From positions 3,775,320-3,839,319 of the forward strand of contig CM074805.1 of NCBI GenBank assembly GCA_037447605.1: a stretch of 64,000 nucleotides of DNA. Reading direction: 5' to 3'. Position 1 is the first letter of the stretch. Each line of letters starts with the position of its first letter. Below, one piece after another: positions 23,801-39,700 of this stretch. The notes beneath the pieces were generated by a model, which saw only the letters and a program-made list of their open reading frames with translations, made no database searches and was not told the origin of the DNA. A program made the position numbers and the translations under genes. The DNA is from Zygnema circumcarinatum (Eukaryota > Streptophyta > Zygnematophyceae > Zygnematales > Zygnemataceae).

Positions 23801-26800
23801 CCTTCGAAACCTTCCCATGTGTTGGTTCTGAATGATGACCTCGAGGCAGCCCTCGACGGCTTCAGACTTCCCAAGGACTCTCCTCTCAATTGGATAAAAA
23901 CTAGTACAAATTGGGACATGGAAATCAATGGCAAAGTCGCCGGCTTGAAGTTGGACGATGAGTCAGAGGATGCAGATCAGAGGAGGCACGAGGAGGCTGA
24001 GAGAGAGGTTGGTGAAGGCGGTAACCGTCAGCGGCGTGAAGGTGTAGTAGTTTCTTCAAGAAAGGGTGACTTAGTAGCTGAAGGTACTGGTTTTCTAGAG
24101 AGTTTAACACCCCGGAAAGGCTACAGAATTCCAGAGTATCTCGATGACACACAGCTTCTAGAAAGGCTTGCCGACGGCGTTTCTGTGAATGGGAGTGTGA
24201 ACGGCAAAAGGGTTGAAAGCATAGACCTCGAAAAGGGAACTTTGGTGAAGGGTGGGATGCAAAAAAATGGATGGCTACAAGCGCCCAAGCCCCCCAAATG
24301 GGGCCCTCCATCGCCGACGGGTAGAGATTCAACACTGCACTGCCTCACAGCAGGGTCGAAGAATAATGCCCGTGAGGATGGTGAGTTAGGCGGCAGAGTG
24401 GGCCCCACAGAGGTCGGAGATGGGGAGGTCATGAGCAACCCAAGCAGCACACGTGGGATGACAGTGGGTCCACTGGTTGTCACGCAATTGGAAGGGGATG
24501 CAGCGGACCATGAAGAGAATACCCCAAATGCTGAGGCTGATAAAGAGAAGGAGAATACAATTAGGAAGGCAGAAACTGGCGAGGGATCGGCTGTGAACCC
24601 TCACAGGGTCGAGGATGAACTTAAACTTCAGGAAATGCCGAACGGTTCATCGATGGATCATGTCACAGTCAAGGATGTACATCCGTTAGACAACAGTTTG
24701 CCCAACCCGAACCCCTCCATGGCGTTGCGTACACTTCTACTGAAGGTGTTGTCTGATACTCTCCCAGCAGACTGCCTTCTATTGAGTGGAGGACTGGCCA
24801 GCGACGTGTTGGCTGAAGCCGCTTTAGAGATAGGCAAAGGAGGATTCAAAAGTGCCATTACAGTCGCATGTGGAGCAAAGGCTGCCGATCGACCCCACTC
24901 TACCGCAGTGGCCATGAAGACAGGGTTGCCGCAGATTGTTCTCTCCCAGCGGCCGATGGACCTCCTTGAAGCAGAGCTCAAGTTTGTTGTTCGGACTCTT
25001 CGCACTTTTGACCCCCTGGAGGTGAGCATTCCTTGGAATAAGCTTCATGAGTCTTCGTTCCCTGCAGCTTAATAGAGAAGGAAGACTGAATGTTTCGACG
25101 GAGAAACATTCAGCTGTTGTCACCTTGAATTGGCGGAATAGGTCATGGGGGATTGGTTTGTGTTGACTTCATGGCAATGGTTGAGAGAAGTGCAGGTCCG
25201 TTCCGGGTTGGCATTGGCGGGAGCATTGAGGATGGCCCAGCAGCAGGGCTTCACTTCAGTGGTAACAGGAGATGGAGCCGAAGAGCTTTTCACTGGGTAT
25301 GAGAACCTACTGCACAGCGACCTGTTGGTGTTTTTCTTGGATAACTACTATGTATTCGAGCTCAACAGGGTAACAGACAATGCCCAAAGGTAGAGGGAAG
25401 AAGGCTCATTTCCCGTGTGTTTTCTTTATCTTGATTTGGGAATGTGCGCGTTGCTGGCAGATACGGATTCATGGCCAAAATGACGGAGCCGAAGCTGCAG
25501 GAATGTCGGCAGCATATGGTGGAGTATTTGCGCTATCCCGTGGTAGCACTTGGAGAGGCCTTGGGGCTTGAGGTTAGCTCAACTTACCTTGTAGGGCTTA
25601 TGGGGAAAGGGATGTGCGGGCTATTGGCTCCTTCCTTTCCCGTTGGCTAGCGGTATAGGAGATGCATACAGGGTGATAATGGTGGAGCTGCTGCCTTGGA
25701 GACTGCTATCATGGTCCTTCTGAATTTCATAGGACATTGTCATCAGAGGGTGTGACTTAGTGGAGGTGTGCTTTTTATGCGGATCTTTTGCACCATGTAT
25801 GTGTGTCTTGGCTGTTAACTTTTGTGTGTCTGGATGAGAATCAGGTTCGACAGCCTTTCCTTCATAAAGACATACGGCGGTTCGCTTTAGGATTGAGCAA
25901 GGTAGAGCTTATGGGAGAGAATTTCGCTGGAGAAGGTGATGGTCCAGCAGGAAAGCTTTTACTGCGGCAGGCATTCCCGGAAGTCTATGCTGCTGGCCGA
26001 CAAAAGGAGCAGATTGAGGTGCTTATCTCTGTTCTTCCCTTAATGGCTAAATCTTATAGAACTTTAGAAAAATCTGGACAGTTGAGGGCATACGGCATGT
26101 ATGTTTTTACAGTTAGACGAATCCCTACTTCTTAGCCTTTTCTGACAAGCTTTGTCTCCTCTTCTCATCCAGGTGGGAGCAGGGACTGCTTCTTTGAAGC
26201 GTACCCTATCCCGACGGATAAGCCCCGATGAGTTCCGTATGGAGAAAATGCGCATTAGAAAAGAAGACCGCATTCGATTGCGAGATGCTGAGCAGCTGCA
26301 CTATTACCGCGCTTTCCGGACTGTCGTAGGGGGACCCGACCTTGCAGGTGTTGTGAGGTTTGGCCCGGAGGCATGCGTTGCCTGCGGATATCCCCCCATG
26401 TTTGCAGACCAGCTCGTCTGCAGCACCTGTGGGGAATATCCGGCAAGGAAAGCAAGCAGGGGCGGAGAAAGCAATAAACAAGCAACCCCTGAAGCAGGTC
26501 ACAGCATGCAGGAGAGCAAAGCGAAGGTGGGGGGTGGGGGAATTCAGGGCCGGAATGTGCCTAAATCAGTCCCAGTCAGTAGTGAGGGTAGGGACAGTCG
26601 GAGGGGGGCAGAGACCGACGGTAAGAATGTTAGCGAGTATGGGAGGCGTGCTGTTGGAGGCGGGCTTAAGGGCAGTACATTCGTGGATTCTCATTCAAAG
26701 GTTGCTTCTGGGCTTGGAGAGCGGTTGCAAGTCAAGACAACAGATCGAGGGGGACGTGAGTCGAACGTCATAGTGGGGGAGGATTGTTCGACAGAATGCT

Positions 26801-27192
26801 TGAAGTCATCTGCCCAAGGAAAGAGAGGGAGCGGACCTTGTCAGTATCACAATGGAAAGATTGGAGGAGGTTGGACACGTCTCAACCCCACGGCAGGGCA
26901 GGCACTGGACCTGTGGGGGCTGCTTGAAGGGGCAGGGAAAACATTAATGGAGGCGGGGAAGGGGGGTGCGTTGGAAGATCAGGGGGTAGGGGCCCTATTG
27001 GAAAGCATTGATAACGGTCTGGGAGCGTGGCATGAGATGATTTATGGTGATAGCGAGGCAAGCTCAGAGGGTGGGTCAGTGATTGAGATCGATTTTGGAA
27101 GCAGAACGGAGTCAGAAGGGGATGAGGAGGGGCGGGGAGAGGTGGATCATGAGCGGATGGAAAATGGAGGTGAGTGCCAAGGGAACATATGA
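20825..27192 (+). CDS. BtuF-like substrate-binding domain fused to asparagine-synthase-like PP-loop domain, 9 exons
   Basis: Exons: 20825-21802, 22548-22748, 22917-23159, 23294-23484, 23641-25021, 25196-25323, 25461-25572, 25845-26018, 26173-27192; phases agree throughout, giving about 1475 residues. Residues 1-270 are polar and low-complexity. A cobalamin/iron-siderophore-binding fold follows (about 275-590): RRVISLLGAATEVIGLLG, GRSHEC, SDLQPDLIITQDACSVCAVS, LDPLMGAGYWVPEIVQCAGG and RVFLVDGSRYFNSSGPAIVD. A 300-residue acidic linker leads to an asparagine-synthase-like domain: LLLSGGLASDVLAEAALE, VVTGDGAEELFTGYENLL, ALGLEVRQPFLHKDIRRFAL and KEQIEVGAGTASLKRTL. It has no N-terminal glutaminase domain. 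A CVACG...CSTCG zinc-ribbon-like motif follows, then an acidic tail. No signal peptide is obvious. Each half is clear; the joint function is unknown. The donor at 25323 is my choice between options, and an extra 3' exon is possible. Confidence 0.82.
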
Positions 27193-29105
27193 CACGACTT
27201 TTTCCCTTGAGACTGGGGTTTCCGTTAATTGTGAAACTTTGGGTAACCCCTTAATCCTGTTAATGTATTAATTGTGACAGGCAATATGGAGGGATCGAAG
27301 TCTGCATTTGTGCCTGCAAGGAGCATTTTGAGGACTTCATCGCCGGTCGTCTCTTCAACAATCTCGGGTCGATTACCATTTCCGAGACAACAGGGTCGTT
27401 AAACCGTGATTTTCTTCGGAGGGGCCACCCTAGGGAAGTCGAGGGTGGATAAGAGAGCACACATGGAACGGAAGTGATTCCAAATCCATGTTTGGAACTC
27501 TGACAGTCCCTCTTAATAATCGGCTCTCGTCCGCACCACGTGTGACCAGGAAACATGGAGAAAATCCTTCCATGTCCTGGAACCTGGAAAAATGGAGGAA
27601 CGTGTAGATGCTAGCACTAGTGGGCTCCAATTTCTGCCCGTTTTCCTTTTCAATTCTTTTGCACCACTCCGGCATGGAAACTCCGGACCTTTTTTCGATT
27701 TCGGTTTGTTTTTCAGTTCGTATATTCTTTTTGTGGAGGGGACATGCTAAAGGAGAAGATAGTGGGGTGAGCAGGGGGTTGTGGGCACCACGGTACCGGG
27801 GAAGGAATAAGGCTCAGCCAGTTGGAGGTGTTGGACGCGCATGGCTAAGGGACAGAGAGGAGCTCTGCCGGAAAAGGTGTTGGAAGGGAGCCCTGCTGGT
27901 TTCCATCGCCCTTATAAGCCGGCGGCTGCATGGACCAGGCTGTGGAGCCACCTAGTAATAACGTAAATAAGTCGCGTCTTTACAAAGTTGGTTAGTTGGT
28001 TAGACGCTTTCTATGGCTCAGTGACTATCCTCGTTTGTAACGGATGTGGCTGAAAGGAATGCCGCATCCGTCTAGTAGGAGCTCAGGGAAAACTAGAAGC
28101 GGAGCAGAAGAATGCCCGCAATACTCGTCGTTTATGGGAAGCATGTGCTGGAGACATGACCCGCGTTCATGGTTCTCTTGTTTGTGGACTTGCACTGAAC
28201 CGAGCTGCAGACGCATGTTCTTGCAGCATTTTCTGGCACTTTAGTTTCTGCGCAAAGCTTTCCGTCACCGTTGTCATCACGAGTGCATGTGTCAGGCTTG
28301 CTCTACTGCTGATCCTCTAAATCGCATTGGGGAAAATGGCACAAATGGGATCCACGCAGCATGTTGTCATCTGATCGGCCCACTGCACCAAGGTTCGAAG
28401 CCGCATATAAGTTCGCAGTGCATTTGTGCGGAGTAAAAACTTACAATCATGCAAATTGCGCTTACCATACTGTAAAGCATGACCTATGCAGCTTCACCCC
28501 AAGAGAAGATCTGTTGGTGCCACTTGGCAGGTCTTGCTGATAATCGCTACAAGACTTGCCAACTCAACTACACATGGGCGTGCAGTGTACCACAGACAGC
28601 TTTGTCTGACTGCAAGTTCAGTTAGCCGACTTCGTCACTAGTTTCGAACTTTGAATGCTGACGAAATGCCGGCGTAAAGCGTGGATTCAAAAATTTGCCA
28701 TGTGCGCCAGCCGCATTCAATAAGATTCCATTTCAGCTTTTGCGTGTACATTCGAACACCACCGTTGCTTTTAGTTCTACCAACCAAAGCTGAGTACCAC
28801 CAAGGAAATGGAAACAATAAAGCAATTGCGATAGGCTGAGCACAGCACAACGCAGAGCAGAAACTTGGTGACGATACACGCAAAACCATACAGAAAGAAA
28901 CAGCCCATGACAAGTAGCCGTAGCTGATGCCTTCAATATCCCTTTTCTCCCGTTCAAAACAAGGGGCTCTTTACCACAACACGGCAATCTAAACGAACGG
29001 ATGGATCTGGAGCTGCAAGTGTGAGCATGAATTCCAACCCCACATTAGGAGAAGGTGGCCCCTTGAGAACCACAGTCGCACAAGGTTCCGAGGAGTGATT
29101 GGCAT
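27193..29105. other. Convergent intergenic region between the fusion gene and eL29
   Basis: The first part holds a possible extra terminal exon of the fusion gene (27,282-27,452). From about 27.6 to 29.1 kb I see only UTR-like sequence with no family similarity on either strand. Short stop-free frames (27608-27955, 28638-28913) look random. Confidence 0.35.
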
Positions 29106-30202
29106 TTACTCCTCCGCTTCCTCCTCCACAGCCTTCATCTGCCCCTTCTTGGCATATCTCTGGTTTCGCAAGAACTTCGGGTCCATCTGTTCACAACAGG
29201 AGAAACTTAATGAGAAATGCGGAGAAACAGTGGACAAACTACGAAATGGCACTCCAGGGATTAAGTTTCTCAAGACCTTTCAGTGAGTGAATGGGAAGCC
29301 AACTAGTCCAGACAAAAGCACTTTCTGCTGTTCCTGCTAAATATACGAACAGCATGCACCAGTGAATACTTTAGAGCAGACCTATTCCCGACAGGTTATC
29401 TATTGCCATTAGGCTGTTCCTGACAATCTAAAGGAGGCAGATTTTGCGAACGCTGAAAGGGACGACACCCGTGGTTCGACAAGACAATAAAATGTTAAAT
29501 GCTGAAGGACCTTGACATAAGCAACACTAATGTGTACCCGTCCAGCCAGGCAACAGGTAACTACACGGTTTGTTGAGGACGATGTTTATCAGCAATCCTA
29601 CTCGAAATCTTTTGGGCATAAACGGACAATACTGCAGCGACAAGGTGATGATTCCCAGCCCCTAGTTCTAAGGCAGTGTTTGAATGTCCTCTGAAAGCGA
29701 GCCCTGAACTCTGCTCAGCAGCCAACTGTTTACCAAAGTAGTAGAAATCGGAATCGATGAAAGAAGCCATTTTAAAAATATTGCCCTTCTAATTGACTTA
29801 GGATAAGAAAAACTTAGCTTCCCTTGCACTTCCACATACAATTTTCCTGACAAGTGACACCACTAAAGTTCTGAAATACCCCCGCTTACTTAAAGCTCTT
29901 AATTTTCGAAGCAAATCGAAAAACAAAAAAAATGATGAACTTTCTTAGCTGCACACTGACGAGGGCCCGACAAACTCTACAAACACCATCAGGCGGCAAC
30001 GTCAAAGGCCAAAACTAGTGTCCCTCTTGCGATACCTTCGCCAAGACAAGATCACCCAAGAACTACAACCATCAAATAGAGGAAATGAAGTAGCACTCAC
30101 CCCCCGGCGGCTGGGATACTTATTCCGCTTAGGCTTCTTGATTCCATTCTTGTGCTGCTTGTAGGTCTGATTGTGCGCCGTGTGATTTTTTGACTTGGCC
30201 AT
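29106..30202 (-). CDS. RPL29: 60S ribosomal protein eL29, 2 coding exons
   Basis: eL29 is a small basic protein of the large cytosolic ribosomal subunit. Coding exons 30202-30101 and 29186-29106 give 60 residues, the usual length. Exon 1 reads [20 protein letters not shown] with the basic run [14 protein letters not shown]. Exon 2 reads [20 protein letters not shown] followed by an acidic end. The intron is 914 bases, GTGAGT to AACAG. A CTGATGCAG acceptor lies four bases before the ATG, so a 5' UTR intron is likely, with the leader exon towards the double telo-box at 30969-30983. The gene is divergent from PRMT1 across an island of about 1.6 kb. Confidence 0.97.
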
Positions 30203-30968
30203 TTTCCTGCATCAGAACATTACCCTCAGCAGAATATTGTCATTACCACATGCTCCTGGAAAACTGCTTGGAGGCCTTCATTGAAAGCCAATGGCAGAGC
30301 TCACCGGAAAACCAATTCCAGGGAAAATGGAAAAGGTACTAACCGCAACCCATTCATAAGTGTCACATACCGAATCGTGATTGCTCATCCATGCAAAGTC
30401 TCGCTATGAATATACACGAAGAGAGACAGCAATCAACCCAAAAAACAGTTCTAAACCTAAACCGTTCCAGGCTAGTGAAAAGGCAATCCTTTTCACTGCA
30501 AATTACGTGTACTGAAAGATGTTCCACTGCTTCAAGCTCAAAATGCTACAATCTCCTTTCTCTGGCACTCTCTAGTACTTTGCGTAAGCTAAAGCGATGC
30601 ATATCAGGTGAGCATGCTCAATCCAAATGTTGCTTGGATTGCATTGGAACCAGGTGTTGCTTGTTTCTTCAGTGTGACACTTGGATTCTTTTGATAAACT
30701 TATTCGACTTATTACTTCGTTTCTTCATCCTGCGATGTCTCAAAACTCTATTACTGATTTACGCCTGTCTGCCAACAAGCTAGTCAGTGGTATTCCAATC
30801 CCTTAAAAAAATTATTCTCTATGAACACTGTCTTTGCATGTGATTGAGAAAAACGATGCTATGCTATCCTGGCATGTTTGGTTTCTCATAATCCACTCGA
30901 ATCACCGCTTCATCAGAGGAATAAGGAGTTCAAAAAGCAATCTCCTCAATATAAGCACAAAAACAACT

Positions 30969-30983
30969 AACCCTAACCCTAAA
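30969..30983 (+). promoter_or_regulatory. Double telo-box (AACCCTAACCCTAAA) between eL29 and PRMT1
   Basis: Two overlapping telomere-type units sit in the divergent promoter between a ribosomal protein gene and PRMT1. In plants AAACCCTAA near the leader is a hallmark of translation-machinery genes. Only two units are present, too few for an interstitial telomere. Confidence 0.6.
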
Positions 30984-31780
30984 AACTCGTAGACGCAATT
31001 CTACCACGTCTGCTACGTGAAAGCATTAAACACTTATGCCACTTCGTGAGGGAGGAAAAATTGCGCGACTGAGCGAGAGAGAGAGAGTGGGAGAAAAAGA
31101 GAGCGAGCGAGAGGACGAAAGGGAGCGAGCGAGCGAGAATAGAGAGAGTGAGAGGGAGGGAGAAGCAAGCGAGCAAGAGAGAGAGTTAGAGAGAGAGAGG
31201 GCCGAGGCAAGCAGAGGGAGAGAGTGTCTCTCTCACCGCGGAGGGAGGGAGGAGCGCCCGCCCGCCTTCCCGCCTTCCTGCCTGTCGCCGGAAAGAGTGA
31301 GAGAGAGCCCTAACGCGCTCCGCTCCGCCCCTTTGAGGCCGTCGCTGAACCCTCCCGAACTGCGGTTCCATGCGCGGAATTCCGTTCAATCGCAGGCCAC
31401 GTGCAGTTCACCGTCCCGTCCGCCGAGCCGAACTGTACGGCGCCACATGGAGCCGCGTCACTGAACCCCGCCCCTCCGCGGCCGGCGCCAAAGCTCGGCC
31501 CGCCGCAGCCCGCCACGTGGCAGTCCCCGGCCTCCGTCCGCCCGCCATGCTCGCCCTCCCCTCGCTCGTGCCTCCTCTCGCTCTCTCTCCCTCTCCCTCC
31601 CCGCCCTCCGGCCCCGCTTTCTCTCCCCCTCTCTCTCTCTCTCTCTCGCCCTCTCCCTCTCCCTCTCCCTCCTGCTCGCTGCGCGGCCCTCCTCCGGTGC
31701 CGGCGGCGAGGCGGGGCGGGCGGGTGCGGGTGGTGCCGCGGGCGAGCGGCGGAGTGCGGGCGGCGATCGGACGGGGGAGG
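30984..31780. promoter_or_regulatory. Bidirectional promoter island of eL29/PRMT1 with GA and CT tracts
   Basis: A GA/GAGC-rich tract (31,070-31,220) is followed by a GC-rich part with GGCCACGTGC (about 31,397), GCCACATGG, GCCACGTGGCAG (31,512) and GTACGGC (31,436), then CT-rich runs (31,575-31,675) just before the PRMT1 ATG. Long overlapping frames on both strands here are compositional artefacts. Confidence 0.55.
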
Positions 31781-35973
<4,193 letters not shown>

Positions 35974-36791
35974 TGCAAGCATCAAGGTTTTGTTCTTCCC
36001 GAAAAAAAGTTCCTATTGTGAGGGTTGGTGGGGGGAGAAGGGGGGGGAGGAGGGGGTGTAATCCTTTATTCGAGGATGGAAGAGTCAGCAAGGTACGGGA
36101 GCCGCTTCAGCAGTTGAGCGGCTCTGTAGGAGGCGTAGGACTTGGCCCTCGTGGCAGACACAGGTCAGCTGAGACTGCACGTAGCTGCATTTCAGTTTTA
36201 GGCCTTGCAACGGTTTTTTAGGTCCGTCTGTCCCGTATTGGCTGCAACGGACCTTGCAAGTCCCGTCTGTCCTTGCAAGGCTGCATTGGACACGCATTTA
36301 GCGTTGATGAGCGCAAGTTACCGCACTGCCTACGTATGGAAGTAGGGAGTCTTGGCTGGGCATTTTGAGAAGCAGCAACAACACAGCACGGAGGCGGGCT
36401 GTGGGGTTGGAATAGTGAGTCCCTTCAGAGGATGAGGAGCCAAGAAATGTACGCAACATTACAAAAATTCTTAATTCTTTCCTTGTTCTGGTCAGTTCCA
36501 CAACACATCTGCAAATCACTATGGGTACGGCCTTCAGTTACTTATTCCCGCCTCGGCTTTTTTTATTTTCTCAAATTGGGACTGCGTCCTTCTCACGTTA
36601 CAAATCCGTTAGCCCCCAATAAAGCATAGCGTGCAGTAGCACCCTTCAATAGGGGGTTTCAGAATTGAAAATTTTGATTTTAAAATTTGTTTTCAGAAAA
36701 GTGCTTTGGATTTCACCGCTACTACTTTCGTAGGAAACAATGCACTCATTTCGAATTCCGAAAGTGCAAATATTTTCAAGTCTGAAACCCT
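35974..36791. other. Convergent intergenic region between PRMT1 and MOCS3
   Basis: Only the two 3' UTRs are expected here. A G-rich run lies at 36,020-36,057 and a duplicated TGCAA(C/G)GGACCTTGCAAG / CCTTGCAAGG unit near 36,205-36,285. No gene is supported. Confidence 0.4.
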
Positions 36792-39700
36792 TTAGTAGAC
36801 CGGGAACGAGGGGTCAATTTCCTCTGCCCAAGCCTGCAGGCCCCCTGCTATGTCCATCACATTGCCAACTCCGGACTTCCGCAGCTTCTCCACCGCCAGC
36901 TGTGAGTCGTTGCCTCGCCGGCACACCACAAAAACGATGCAGCTCCCCAGCCCGAGCTCATCAGCTTCCTTAGAGTCCCGTGTTCCTCCCTCCGCTTTCA
37001 GATTGGGGAAGTCTCCCACTGAAGAAGTAGCAGGCGGTGCGGCCTCGTCTCCTCGCACTCCCTTTCCCTCCACAATCGCCAAAATTTCGGGTACACGAGC
37101 CTCGAGAGTTGGAAAGGGCACATTGACAGCTTCCGGCAGTGCCCCTATCTGAAATTCATGGGGAGGGCGGACATCGATGAGGACATGAGGTGTGCTTGAA
37201 GCAGCAATCCTGCGATACTCTGCCACAGAAACGGCCTGCGAAGGAGGAACTACTTGCAGCCTCGGAGGTGCCTGCACGAATGGGGAAAAGGGACGAGCGT
37301 CTGGTTGAATTCATTCACAATTCAGATAAAACCTTCGACAATTATCCCCTCCCACAGCAGGCATTGTGACGCATAGAAAGGGGCTATGCCTGACTTTCAT
37401 GCAGTCAATAACAAAACAACAATGGCATGAATGAGTCACTTATGTATGCATCATTCTGCACAGAGCAATGAAGAATTATGGCATGCTGATGGTGGCACTA
37501 CCTGGTCGTGCAGAGGCGAATGGGTGAATGCTTCGTAATCAAACTCCGGCAAAGATTGCTCTGTGATTTGAGGGTCCGCCCCGCAGCACACGCAGCTCGA
37601 CAATTGACCTCGCAACTTCACCTGCCACCCACGACATCCAGACTTAGGTTCAGGGTATCCCACAGTACTTCCTCTCTTTAACCTGCTCAGAAAAGCCATC
37701 AACCCTTGCGAGCTAGAATCTGAAGGGACAGCTAACTTCGAAACCAAAGGAAAACTTGAGTTTGACATGGGCCCATTATGGGCTTAGTGCCATGCAGGAA
37801 TAAAAGATTTCAAAGCACCTATTTTCCTCTTGAAATAAGGGCAGAGTAAGGGCCGCACCAGATGAATGCGGGTCGTCAACGCATCAAAAAGCAGCATACG
37901 CCCAGAAAGGGGTTCTCCAATGTCAGCAGCGATCTTTACGGCCTCGAGGGCTTGCAGGCATCCGATCACTCCAGGCACTGCACCCGCCAAACGTGGGTAC
38001 AACATAGTGGAAACCGTCAAAGGTAGCAAAATAAACATGCATAAACAATGCACGCAACATAGATAAGACAAAAGAAGAGTTTACCTCAAGCCCAACAAGC
38101 ACAGGCAGCGTAAGTCTGACATCCGCTGTGAAAGATAATGCCTCCAACGTCTATCATAATTCCAATCAGTAACACAGTCTTTATGACCCTCTATGACCTC
38201 TTTATGAGTCCTTTTTCCAGACGTTAGGGCAAGTGGAGGTTGTACCTACTCCAAGCACGCCTGCATCACTGCAGCGTTGGCATGCTGCTTGGGGCGGAGG
38301 GTGGGGAAAAAGGCAGCGGTAGCAGGGCCCCCCGCGGTGGTTGTACACGGTCAGCTGCTCCGTATCAATATCAATCCACAGCGGGCAGCTCGTTAGCAAA
38401 TCGGTAATCCTTTCGTCTAAGTTCTAGCCTTGTGGGAAGGACGAAAAGAACTCGTGGGCTTTGTCAAGAAACGTCCATGGGTCGTATTCTTGAAGCTAAA
38501 CGTTTTCACAAGAGGGCAACATACAGCGATTGTGTCCTTCCACAGTATTCACATAACAATGCGGATTTATTCTCTAGAGCATGAAATCAGATCCTACTTA
38601 CGTTGAGTAAGAAAACGGCTGATGTTTCCTAAGAAGTTACTACGGCTGTACAAAAATTTGTGTCTTTGTAGAAAGTGAAAGGTTTCGATTCTTTAAGTGG
38701 TTATAATTTGAGGTTGTTCCGGCAGGTGTGCGCATTTCACCTGTCCTTCCAGTCCCAATGCTGCTCCTGAAACAAGTGGCTGCCCTTCCTCAAGCAACCA
38801 GGAACAACACGACGGACCAGTATTCCCGTGAACATAGGGCAAGATGCGTCTATGCGCTTTAGTTATCAAAGTTTTGAAGTAGGAATGAACAAGCAAACAG
38901 CTATTGGATGATATGCAGATGATAGAGATTAATGCATAATAGTATCAGCGAGTAATGGCTCATTTGCTTTCAGTACTATGCATTTCACAAACTCCAGTGT
39001 GTAGAGCTTCTGATTTGATTTCGTCCTTCGCTGTCACTTACAGATGTGGACGGATATCAGGAGTTGAGAGACAGCCAATTATCCAGAACGTTTAGAACAC
39101 TTCAATTAAGAAATTTTAATTTCAGACGAGGCTAGTTCCTACCAATGTTGTGGAGGCTCACCGTGCCAGTCACGACGCAGGCGTCGTTCAGCAAATAGCG
39201 CGTCGGCACATTGTCAGATGCGTCGACCACGACGGAGTATCTGCTTCTCGTTGCAGCCCCAATACAAAATAAGTCACAAGTTTCCCGGCTTCTAAGCCTT
39301 CCAGCAAACTCCGAAGAAGTAAGTTGAAAAAAGAAGAAAAGGGAAACTCACTGGCGAATAATTGAAAGCGAGTTGGCTGCAGTGATGCCATCATGGTGCT
39401 CGACCACTTCAATCCATGAGTTTAACCTGTGAACCGTCACCACAAAACCATACTCAGTGAATGAACATATCAAAATATAGGAAGTCCGAGCTCATTGGTT
39501 GTAATTGCCAGTAATTTCCAGAAACACTATCCCTTCTCTCTCGTTTTTCCGCTCTCTCACACAAGCTAAAGAACCGTGAGAGCATGCCAGTCTGGCCCCT
39601 TTCTGCATGGCATTCTGGGAATCATGAAAAATTGAAGCCCAGTAGAACTCACTGCCTGCATGCGGCTGCAGCAGACGCTGCCTTGTGCAAGCCAATCGAG

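Noticed and set aside
23669-25072. Separate stand-alone gene starting at an internal Met in exon 5
   Set aside because: Upstream exons splice into it in phase and complete the substrate-binding fold (VDGSRYFNSSGPAIVD), so it is one gene in my reading.
27608-27955. 115-codon plus-strand frame
   Set aside because: No motif, poor codon pattern, located in probable 3' UTR of the fusion gene.
30969-30983. Interstitial telomere or chromosome end
   Set aside because: Only two units, placed in a divergent promoter next to a ribosomal protein gene; fits a telo-box.
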